9,479 nt of DNA from positions 1 through 9,479 of the forward strand of contig JBKPCR010000478.1 in assembly GCA_046727435.1 (NCBI GenBank), in the 5' to 3' direction. The DNA comes from CAVPRW01 sp046727435 [NCBI: bacterium] (lineage in GTDB: Bacteria; Tectomicrobia; Entotheonellia; J063). Shown here in pieces: positions 1 through 5,946 of this stretch; position 1 is the first letter of the stretch, and each line of letters starts with the position of its first letter. A program made the translations under genes and the position numbers. The notes below the pieces were generated by a model, which was not told the DNA's origin, did no database searches, and was given only the letters and a program-made list of their open reading frames with translations.

Positions 1-1
1 T

Positions 2-199
2 TCGGGCGTTGGACCGACCGCGTATTGGGGTTCTCAGGAGTATCGGGATTATCAAGGCCATCAGGATTATCGATCGTACCGGAGGCCGAGGTATGAGCAG
101 CCCGATCGTTTCACAATTCGCAAGGGCAAGAAGTGCGAGCTTCGTTGTGAGCGGATCCGGGGTACCCGCGAGTACCGGTGTCGCGAATATCGCTGCTGA
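2..199 (+). CDS. C-terminal end of a Tyr/Arg/Cys-rich hypothetical protein (5' partial)
   Basis: An open frame enters from the left edge in frame 2 and ends at TGA 197-199, giving the last 65 residues of a protein whose start lies outside the window. I do not recognise the family. The visible part is rich in Tyr and Arg (for example EYRDYQ, QDYRSY, RRPRYEQ), with an in-frame repeat of the 8-mer GGATTATC at 46 and 64, 18 nt apart. It then becomes strongly basic and ends with four cysteines in a C-E-L-R-C then Y-R-C-R-E-Y-R-C arrangement. Such a tail could bind metal or form disulfides in an exported protein, but that is inference. A competing frame starting at TTG 9 gives a less protein-like Ile/Ser-rich sequence. 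I prefer frame 2 on composition alone. Confidence 0.5.
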   Translation, partial: SGVGPTAYWGSQEYRDYQGHQDYRSYRRPRYEQPDRFTIRKGKKCELRCERIRGTREYRCREYRC

Positions 200-277
200 C
201 CGGCGGTTGGGGTCCCGTTGTTAGAATGATTGGTGTCTGATATCCCTCTGTTTTTGCAAGACTATCCTGCCCAAGCC
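200..277. other. Short convergent intergenic spacer
   Basis: This is the 78-nt gap between the plus-strand partial gene and the end of the minus-strand propeller gene. I see no convincing stem-loop with a T tract in either direction, so the terminators of the two convergent genes are not evident here. Confidence 0.4.
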
Positions 278-1489
278 TCAGCGGAAGACGCCGGTATGAC
301 CCAGGGAGTAGCGCCCCGGTTGCGGGTAGACGCAGAGGCCATGCGGTTCCTTGCCAACGCGAATGCGGGCCAGCAGGCGGCCGTTTGTCGTGTTGATCGC
401 ATAAACCTCAGCATGATACCGCCCTGCGAGCCAGAGCACTTTGCCGTCTGCCGAAACGCCACCCATGTCCGGGCTCCCGCCGCCGGGCAGGCGCCAGTTA
501 CTGGTGACGGTGCGGGTCGCGAAATCGATCAGCGAGATACTCCCCTCCCCCCGGTTCGACACATACAGCACACGGGAATCCCGGCTGGCGTAGAGCCCAT
601 GTGCGCCCTTGCCCGTAGGCAGGAAACCGAGGATAGTCAAACGGTCCCCGTCGATCAGGTAGACCCCTTTCGCACGCATATCAGCCACGTAGAACACTGC
701 GCCGTCCGGCGAAAGTTTCACATCTTGGGGCATGCCTCGACGGGGTAAGGCAAGCCTGCCGATCAGCTGCTGTGTCGTGACGTCGACTTTGATCAGCGCG
801 CTGGCAAACTCGCAACTCGCTATGAGGTAGCGCCCGTTCGCCGAAAAATCCAAATGATCCACTCCTTTGCACGGCACGGCGAGCGAACGCACCAACTGCA
901 TCGTCTGCGGGTCGCGGAAGTCGAGCCGGCGCAGCCGCTCAGCGACCACAATGGCGTACTTGCCATCGGGGGTATAGTACATATTGTAAGGATCTTCGAC
1001 ACGCACGGTCTCCCCTTTGCGCCCGGTGGAGGGATCGATCCGGGTCAGGGTGTTGCCCAGATCGTTGAGCACCCAAAGTGTCTTGAGATCGTATGAGGGG
1101 GTGACGTGCTGCGGCAGCCGGCCAACGGGGAAATGGTCAATGATCTTATAGGTCTGGGGATCGATGACATCGACCGTGTTGCTGCGGCTATTTGGCACGT
1201 AGATGCGCAGCGGGAAGCCCTGAACGACCGGGCTCAGCTTCCCGGCACGGGTCTCAGAGTACACATCGTGTGGGTCGAGCACTGGTGGCATACCGGCAAG
1301 CACATCGTTTCGCGAGGACACTGGCACGGTTGCCCCCGGCAAGCCCTCGGCCGTCTCCGCTCCTGTCAGAGCCGTAGACGCGGCAGGTGCTAACATCTTG
1401 CCGGTGAAGAACTCGCTGCTCTGCACGGAGAAGTCCATAGCGCAGAGGAGCAAGCATACTGTCAGCGAACACACGTGTATAGAGCGCAT
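278..1489 (-). CDS. Secreted YVTN/YncE-type beta-propeller protein
   Basis: The protein has 403 residues. It opens with a short basic region and a hydrophobic stretch (about 4-20) typical of a Sec signal peptide, so it is probably periplasmic or extracellular. From about residue 95 there are repeated propeller blades of the YVTN type: YVPNSRSNTVDVID (97-110), WVLNDLGNTLTRID (139-152), FYVAD...VYLID (266-280), YVSNRGEGSISLID (309-322) and WLAGRYHAEVYAIN (353-366). Blades often close with a V-G-[KR] turn. The ending HGLCVYPQPGRYSLGHTG (383-400) resembles a C-terminal signature I recall from YncE-family proteins. Such propellers usually act as binding scaffolds or partners of redox enzymes, and no catalytic residues are evident. 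The start at ATG 1489 is chosen because it gives the signal peptide, although the ribosome site is weak (GGAA). It lies 262 nt downstream of the CMD gene and may have its own promoter. The ligand or partner cannot be read from the sequence. Confidence 0.88.
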   Translation of the reverse strand: MRSIHVCSLTVCLLLCAMDFSVQSSEFFTGKMLAPAASTALTGAETAEGLPGATVPVSSRNDVLAGMPPVLDPHDVYSETRAGKLSPVVQGFPLRIYVPNSRSNTVDVIDPQTYKIIDHFPVGRLPQHVTPSYDLKTLWVLNDLGNTLTRIDPSTGRKGETVRVEDPYNMYYTPDGKYAIVVAERLRRLDFRDPQTMQLVRSLAVPCKGVDHLDFSANGRYLIASCEFASALIKVDVTTQQLIGRLALPRRGMPQDVKLSPDGAVFYVADMRAKGVYLIDGDRLTILGFLPTGKGAHGLYASRDSRVLYVSNRGEGSISLIDFATRTVTSNWRLPGGGSPDMGGVSADGKVLWLAGRYHAEVYAINTTNGRLLARIRVGKEPHGLCVYPQPGRYSLGHTGVFR

Positions 1490-1751
1490 AGAGGTTCCGT
1501 TTGCAAGAGTTCCTAGTATTCTCCGGCAAGGAGCGCTATGACCTTGATCTCAGACCGTGGGAGACCTTTCAGGCATCAAGCGCCATTATTCAAATGCTGT
1601 CATTTCACGACTGAGGTCATCAGACGATGTGTGTTACCAATCACCCCGCCCCGCCAGCGCGGTCATACTGAGAGCAGCAAAACATCTGCGCAGGCGAATC
1701 TTCGCTGCTCTCATGGCAACAAATACCCATGCGAATCGCTTGCGAACTGAT
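1490..1751. other. 262-nt intergenic gap with palindromic element
   Basis: No supportable gene lies here. The gap separates the CMD-family gene from the propeller gene, both on the minus strand. Its notable content is a REP-like imperfect palindrome around 1661-1720. A promoter for the propeller gene is expected here, but I could not identify a good -10/-35 pair. Confidence 0.5.
1661..1720. repeat. REP-like imperfect palindrome
   Basis: A perfect 10-bp inverted repeat, TGAGAGCAGC (1669-1678) and GCTGCTCTCA (1704-1713), flanks a 25-nt centre. That centre contains the self-complementary octamer CTGCGCAG (1686-1693). Outside the arms, GGTCAT on the left and ATGGCAAC on the right continue an imperfect symmetry. 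The arms resemble the dispersed intergenic palindromes with a core like TGAGCGCAGCGAAGAATCT that I recall from many environmental bacterial genomes. This copy would be degenerate. It has no U tract, so it is not a clear intrinsic terminator, although it lies just downstream of the CMD-family gene end. Confidence 0.5.
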
Positions 1752-2309
1752 TTAGACCGGCAGGAGTGGTTCGGTCCTGTCCGGGGGCAAGTCGGTATCG
1801 AATGCGTTGATGAGCAACGCCAGCAGACTGTAGTTCCCCATGATCAGGCTCAGTTCCACGACCCCCTGGCGGCCAAACTGCTCAAGCGCCGCCTGGAAGG
1901 CCCCAGAACTGACACGATGGGTGCGGAAAAATTCCCGACCATAGTGTACGACCGCTGCCTCGTCAGGCGCCAGTTCGGGGAGCGCTTGACGGTCCCGCAA
2001 GGCATCCACGAGTGCGTCGCGTACGCCTGCCTGGCGCGCTGATGCCGCATGTGCATTCCAGATATGCTGGCAGTCCAGCGCCCGGGCAGTCACCAACATC
2101 GCGAGCTCCTGAACCTTCTTGGACAATGAAGATTGGTTCCGCAAGTAATCGTTCAAGCCGGTGGCCCAGCGGTGGGCTTCTGGGATGTGGACCATCACCG
2201 AGCCCGGACCATAACGGGGCACTGCCCCCATCCGTTGCACCAGTTCGTCGAAGAGCGCTCTTTGCGCCTCGGGGACGCTGTCCCGAGTCGCGATAGGCAA
2301 TCTGGCCAT
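1752..2309 (-). CDS. Carboxymuconolactone decarboxylase (CMD)-family protein
   Basis: The protein has 185 residues and is a predicted soluble, all-helical AhpD-like protein. The family core is visible at 60-100: SSLSKKVQELAMLVTARALD (60-79) followed by C80, W84, H87 and ARQAGV (91-96). This matches the E...R...W/Y..H pattern of CMD-domain proteins that are not AhpD peroxidases. The AhpD CxxC redox pair is absent because only C80 is present, so a peroxidase role is unlikely. Family members act on lactones or serve as uncharacterised hydrolase or decarboxylase partners. The substrate cannot be told. The start at ATG 2309 is well supported by AGGAGG at 2315-2320 (5-nt spacing). It lies 83 nt downstream of an SMP-30 lactonase-like gene on the same strand, which suggests a shared role on lactone-type metabolites. 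Confidence 0.85.
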   Translation of the reverse strand: MARLPIATRDSVPEAQRALFDELVQRMGAVPRYGPGSVMVHIPEAHRWATGLNDYLRNQSSLSKKVQELAMLVTARALDCQHIWNAHAASARQAGVRDALVDALRDRQALPELAPDEAAVVHYGREFFRTHRVSSGAFQAALEQFGRQGVVELSLIMGNYSLLALLINAFDTDLPPDRTEPLLPV

Positions 2310-2335
2310 GGCTTCCTCCTAGGTTTTTGCGCTGG

Positions 2336-2359
2336 GGGACTATGGCGCGGGCCAGTCCC
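2336..2359 (-). other. Intercistronic stem-loop upstream of the CMD-family gene
   Basis: GGGACT (2336-2341) pairs with AGTCCC (2354-2359). An inner GGC/GCC extension (2344-2346 with 2351-2353) leaves a GCGG tetraloop. In the minus-strand transcript it sits between the SMP-30 stop and the CMD ribosome site, with no U tract after it. It could be an mRNA processing or stabilising hairpin. It is weak evidence alone. Confidence 0.3.
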
Positions 2360-2392
2360 GGCACAGAGGTGGGCACCGCCTACAAGGCTTCA

Positions 2393-3289
2393 TCACCGCG
2401 GGTACAACAGCCATCCACGACGGCCGGTATCCCGGACTCTGAACAGATGACCGCCTCCACTCGTGACATAGAGCGTGCCGAGATCAGCGTCGCCAAAGGT
2501 GCAGTTCGTCGGCCGATCCACCGGCACTGGATGCGTCTCCAGGACGCGGCCTGAGGGTGCAAAGACGTAGATCATGGGGCCCGGCCCCGCCTCTTCCCAG
2601 CCGGCGCAGGCGATGATATGCCCGTTGGTATCCAGGCACATGCCATCAACACCGCGCTGGACCCCGCGGGCATCCTGTCCGAACGTATGCAGCACCGAAT
2701 AGGCGCCCAACGTCTCATCCGCCTGCAGGGGATAGGCCCGCAGTTCCCGCACGCCATCATAATCGCTCTGGGCCACGTACAAGGTGCGCTCATCCTGTGA
2801 CAACAGGATGCCATTCGGGGACGTCGTGTCAGAGGTCATGCGCTTGAGGTCCCAGGTCCCGTCGGGCTGGGGGTCGAGCCGGAGGACCGAGGCATGGTCC
2901 AGCTCGCGCTCCTCCTGAGGGCGACCTCGGCCAAATGGATCGGTGAACCAGATACGCCCCTTGCGGTCGATGGCCAAGTCATTGGGCCGGTTGTGCCGGC
3001 GCCCCTGCAACCGGTTGGGCAACGGCGTCATCGTGCCATCAGGGTCGAAGCGGGCGATGCAATGGTTCCCGCTCTGGCAACCGTAGAGGCGGCCCTGGGC
3101 ATCGAACATCAGCCCGTTGGTGCTATGTGTTCCCGTGCGGAACTCCGCGCAGGTGCCGGTTCGTGGGTCATACCGCATGATGCGGTTGGCCGGAATATGG
3201 GTGAACAGGAGTGCCTGGCCGTCCCAGGCTGGCCCTTCAGTGGTGCCCCCATAGGGGCCAGCGATAAGTTCGAATGTCCACTCGCTCAT
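2393..3289 (-). CDS. SMP-30/gluconolactonase-like protein, cytoplasmic
   Basis: The protein has 298 residues and is a six-bladed beta-propeller of the SMP-30/gluconolactonase/LRE family, which hydrolyses lactones using one divalent metal ion. All four expected metal ligands are in place: E18 in TEGPAW, N103 in RPND, N159 in SPNG and D215 in VDGM. These positions closely match the Glu18/Asn103/Asn154/Asp204 set of human SMP-30. There is no signal peptide and there are several cysteines, so it is probably cytoplasmic. The start is set at ATG 3289 because GGGAGGG (3296-3302) lies 6 nt upstream. A TTG at 3302-3304 would add five residues but overlaps that ribosome site. It follows the Tat-leader paralogue by 82 nt and precedes the CMD-family gene. 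The natural lactone substrate is unknown. Confidence 0.9.
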   Translation of the reverse strand: MSEWTFELIAGPYGGTTEGPAWDGQALLFTHIPANRIMRYDPRTGTCAEFRTGTHSTNGLMFDAQGRLYGCQSGNHCIARFDPDGTMTPLPNRLQGRRHNRPNDLAIDRKGRIWFTDPFGRGRPQEERELDHASVLRLDPQPDGTWDLKRMTSDTTSPNGILLSQDERTLYVAQSDYDGVRELRAYPLQADETLGAYSVLHTFGQDARGVQRGVDGMCLDTNGHIIACAGWEEAGPGPMIYVFAPSGRVLETHPVPVDRPTNCTFGDADLGTLYVTSGGGHLFRVRDTGRRGWLLYPR

Positions 3290-3371
3290 GTCTTTCCCTC
3301 CCAAGCAATGGTGAACCTTTACATCAGCACATCGTAAGCATTGCGATACACCGAACTAGGCCCAGTGTCAT

Positions 3372-4388
3372 TTACTTTTTCTGGGTCGGCACGGGTATGC
3401 CCGGAATTTTCACGTTAACGGAGCCCAAGTGGTTTCGGCTGGTGAAGTACAGGGTTTTCCAGTCGTCGCCGCCGAAGGCGAGATTGGTGGTGGCGGGAGC
3501 CCCATGGACGATGCGGCCCAGCTTTGTGCCGCGCGGATCCATGATCCAAATGCCCCCCGTGCCGCCGCAATAGACGTTGCCTTCCATATCCACCTTCATG
3601 CCATCGGGGACGCCGGGCTCCTCGCCCCGTAAGTCGGCGAAGACCCGGTCGGTCTGCTTCGCCAGGGTGCCGTTGGGCAACAGGTCGAAGGCCCGAATAT
3701 GGCGGCGCCTGGAGTCGTTAATGTAGAGCACGCTTTCATCGGGGGAGAAGGCCAGGCCGTTGGGCACGATAAAGTCATCGATGAGCAGGCTGAATGTGCC
3801 CAGATCGGGCGTGATGCGGTACACGCCGGCAAAGGTCAGGTCCCACTGCTCGGGTGGCAAGGGATTGGTCCAGGGATCGGTGAAATAGATGCAGCCATCA
3901 GATTTCACCACCACATCATTGGGACGGTTGAGGCGCCGCCCCTGGAAGCTATTTGCGATCACCGTCAGGCTGCCGTCGAGCTCTTGCCGGGTGACCCGCC
4001 GGCTGTCGTGCTCGCAGGCGAGCAATCGGCCCTGGAGGTCTCTGGTCAGCCCATTGGCCCGGTTCGTCGGCTCCTGGAACACGGATACGCCTTGGCCAGG
4101 AACATACTTCATACGCTTATTGTTATGAATGTCGCTGAACAGCAGGTAGCGGTCTTCCTTCCACCAGACTGGCCCTTCTGCGGGCCCCAGGGCACCGCCG
4201 AAGCCATCGGCCAACTCCTGGATGGGCTCTGATGTGGAGATGATCTTCTCCAGTTCCGGAGCGAATTGCTCGATTCGCTTTGACGATTGGGGAAACACAT
4301 TACTGACACCACCAACCATAGCAAGCCCTCCGATCGCAACAGCCATCCTCAACATCTGCCGACGCGAGATACTGTTCTGAACGCTCAT
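3372..4388 (-). CDS. SMP-30/gluconolactonase-like protein with Tat leader
   Basis: The protein has 338 residues. The N-terminus has a twin-arginine motif, S8-R9-R10-Q-M-L13, followed by a hydrophobic segment (about 14-29), so export in folded form by the Tat pathway is predicted. The signal cleavage site is not obvious. From about residue 60 it is an SMP-30-type propeller with the four metal ligands intact: E71 in AEGPVW, N157 in RPND, N210 in VPNG and D262 in PDGM. It shares blade motifs with the next gene (QGRR..NRPND, YFTDPW/WFTDPF) and is a paralogue. It is longer than its neighbour by the leader. The expected activity is metal-dependent hydrolysis of a lactone in the periplasm. The start ATG 4388 has GGAGGGG at 4394-4400 (5-nt spacing). 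It is the first gene of the probable minus-strand operon, so its promoter should lie in 4389-4867. Confidence 0.9.
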   Translation of the reverse strand: MSVQNSISRRQMLRMAVAIGGLAMVGGVSNVFPQSSKRIEQFAPELEKIISTSEPIQELADGFGGALGPAEGPVWWKEDRYLLFSDIHNNKRMKYVPGQGVSVFQEPTNRANGLTRDLQGRLLACEHDSRRVTRQELDGSLTVIANSFQGRRLNRPNDVVVKSDGCIYFTDPWTNPLPPEQWDLTFAGVYRITPDLGTFSLLIDDFIVPNGLAFSPDESVLYINDSRRRHIRAFDLLPNGTLAKQTDRVFADLRGEEPGVPDGMKVDMEGNVYCGGTGGIWIMDPRGTKLGRIVHGAPATTNLAFGGDDWKTLYFTSRNHLGSVNVKIPGIPVPTQKK

Positions 4389-4867
4389 GGTGACCCCTCC
4401 GTGAAATGTGTTGCGTCCAACGACGAGTAGTAGAGGTCACGACCTGAGGTTCTGGTCGCGACTGGCAGAAAATTGTAGGTTATACGAGACCGGCTGTACC
4501 GTCTCTGCTGACAGCACATGTGACATTCCTGAGGTAAACCTGCTGGTGAACCCCAAGCAGTACGCAACTATATCATCAACCGCGGCCTGCGGTATATCTT
4601 AAGCGTGCCTAGCCCACAAACCGGGCGCTGCAGCAGCCGAACGCGCTCTGCTTGGATTCTAGACAACTCGTCCAAGAATCGCCGCAAGTATGGATAGATG
4701 GACTCCGAGCCATCGACCGGCCGGGCATCGTCAGCGGGGGGAATCGGTCGCCCCGCGGGCTTGCATGTCACGTTCAGTGTGTTCCTCACTTGCCTATGCT
4801 ATGCTGCGCTGACCAGAATAGTGACGAGGGGAGCGCCATTGTAATCGACAGCGGAGAGGGACCGACC
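4389..4867. other. 479-nt divergent intergenic region
   Basis: This region lies between divergently transcribed genes and has no gene I can support. Small frames occur on both strands, including a 73-codon GTG frame on the minus strand at 4568-4789, but none has a good ribosome site or a recognisable domain. It must hold the promoters of both the lactonase operon and the methyltransferase gene. Minor inverted repeats are present, notably ACCGC/GCGGT (4579-4583 with 4589-4593) flanked by ATAT on both sides (4570-4573 and 4594-4597). Confidence 0.5.
4790..4819 (+). promoter_or_regulatory. Weak candidate promoter for the methyltransferase gene
   Basis: TTGCCT (4790-4795) and CAGAAT (4814-4819) each match four of six positions of the sigma-70 hexamers, with an 18-nt spacer. 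Transcription from here would give a leader of roughly 40 nt before ATG 4868. Matches this weak are common by chance. Confidence 0.2.
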
Positions 4868-5764
4868 ATGAAGGAACCACACGTGCTCAGGGGGGCCGGA
4901 TACGGTTTGGCCCTTGTCCTCGCGGGTCTCTGGGTCAGTGCTTGCGCCCAACCTGCGACCAAGAAACCCGATGTCGAGTATGTACCAACGCCGCACAACG
5001 TCGTAGGGGAGATGCTGCAGCTCTTGGCGGTGAAGCCGACCGATGTCGTCTACGACCTCGGCTGTGGGGATGGACGCGTGGTCATCACCGCTGCCAAGCG
5101 CTATAAAGCTCGTGGTGTGGGGGTCGACATCGACCCCCAACGTATCAAGGAGAGCCGCGCCCACGCCAGTCGGGCTGGTGTGGTCAAGCGCGTGAAATTT
5201 CTCCAACAAGACCTGTTCGAGACCGATATTCGCGAGGCCTCCGTCGTCGCCCTCTATCTGCTCCCCCAACTGAATCGGAAATTGCGCCCCAAGCTCCTGA
5301 GCGATCTCCGGCCCGGGACACGTGTCGCATCGCATGACTTCGACATGGGGGATTGGCACCCTGATCGGGTCATCTATGTGCGGGGGTCGGCGTATGAGCA
5401 TACCGTGTACTACTGGGTCATCCCAGCCAACGTCGATGGGGCATGGCAGATGAGCGTGCCCAGCCCCACGGGAGAGCGGCGCTATCTGCTGCGCATCCAG
5501 CAACAGTATCAGGAGGTACGCGGCACCGTGAGCGCGGAGGGGGAGGCCATCCTGATCAGCAACGCGACACTGACGGGTGACCACCTGGGCTTCGCTCTGA
5601 CCACCGGAATCCAGGGGGAAGAGGTGAGGATGTCCTTCGATGGGCGCGTCAGTGGCGATGCCATGCGCGGCAGCGTGGAGGTGCAAGGCGGCACCATGGC
5701 AGGTCGGTATGATTGGTCAGCACAACGAGACGGTCGCCATCCTAGCGATATGCGGCAACACTGA
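4868..5764 (+). CDS. Lipoprotein-anchored class I SAM-dependent methyltransferase-like protein
   Basis: The protein has 298 residues. Residues 8-25 are hydrophobic and end in the lipobox V23-S-A-C26, so a lipidated, membrane-anchored protein is predicted. Residues 40-190 form a Rossmann methyltransferase: motif I VYDLGCGDGR (61-70), acidic residues at the end of beta-2 in GVDIDP (85-90), the D115 region QQDLF, then LYLLPQLN (129-136) and RPGTRVASHDF (148-158). The pattern DLGxGDGR...LF/LW...P..L...L resembles FAM173-type protein-lysine methyltransferases. The target is unknown. Residues about 195-285 form an additional beta-rich C-terminal region. The start at ATG 4868 is chosen over upstream in-frame starts because GGAGAGGG (4853-4860) precedes it by 7 nt and it gives a clean signal peptide. 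An exported SAM enzyme is odd because SAM is cytoplasmic. It may face inward from an uncleaved helix, or it may no longer be catalytic. Confidence 0.87.
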   Translation: MKEPHVLRGAGYGLALVLAGLWVSACAQPATKKPDVEYVPTPHNVVGEMLQLLAVKPTDVVYDLGCGDGRVVITAAKRYKARGVGVDIDPQRIKESRAHASRAGVVKRVKFLQQDLFETDIREASVVALYLLPQLNRKLRPKLLSDLRPGTRVASHDFDMGDWHPDRVIYVRGSAYEHTVYYWVIPANVDGAWQMSVPSPTGERRYLLRIQQQYQEVRGTVSAEGEAILISNATLTGDHLGFALTTGIQGEEVRMSFDGRVSGDAMRGSVEVQGGTMAGRYDWSAQRDGRHPSDMRQH

Positions 5765-5795
5765 GTGGTCCGGTGGATCGCGGCCGAGGACGCAC

Positions 5796-5824
5796 CATCC
5801 TCTAGCGTCTGTTCGCTAGGGATG
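5796..5824. terminator. Hairpin between convergent genes, possible bidirectional terminator
   Basis: CATCC (5796-5800) and CTAGCG (5802-5807) pair with CGCTAG (5814-5819) and GGATG (5820-5824) around a TCTGTT loop. This gives an 11-bp stem with one bulged T. It lies 32 nt after the methyltransferase stop and 123 nt beyond the ATPase stop on the other strand, which is where a shared terminator would be expected. No T tract follows on either strand, so it is not a canonical intrinsic terminator. The rest of the gap (5765-5946) shows nothing else. Confidence 0.4.
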
Positions 5825-5946
5825 CCACGTATGAGGTCGTTGATGAAGGACGGGGAACGCCGACTTCCGAATTGCCGGTTATCGGCGGCCCGACGCAATT
5901 GCACTTTAATGGAGACCCACGCGAACCAAGGTCTGGAGGAGCTGAA

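Noticed and set aside
230-748. Plus-strand frame of 172 codons opposite the propeller gene
   Set aside because: It mirrors the propeller coding sequence, has no ribosome site and no protein-like pattern.
3290-3304. TTG start adding five residues to the cytoplasmic SMP-30 protein
   Set aside because: The TTG overlaps the Shine-Dalgarno sequence that serves ATG 3289.
4568-4789. Small GTG-initiated minus-strand frame (73 codons) in the divergent spacer
   Set aside because: Part of it looks helix-like, but there is no clear ribosome site, no known domain and no context support.
4652-4867. Upstream extension of the methyltransferase frame by 72 codons
   Set aside because: It would bury the lipoprotein signal inside the protein. 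ATG 4868 has a good ribosome site and gives a standard lipobox distance.
4799-5686. Long minus-strand open frame (295 codons) opposite the methyltransferase gene
   Set aside because: It is antisense to a gene with clear motifs and ribosome site, has no recognisable domain, and is rich in His/Pro/Asp of the kind that arises opposite GC-rich genes.
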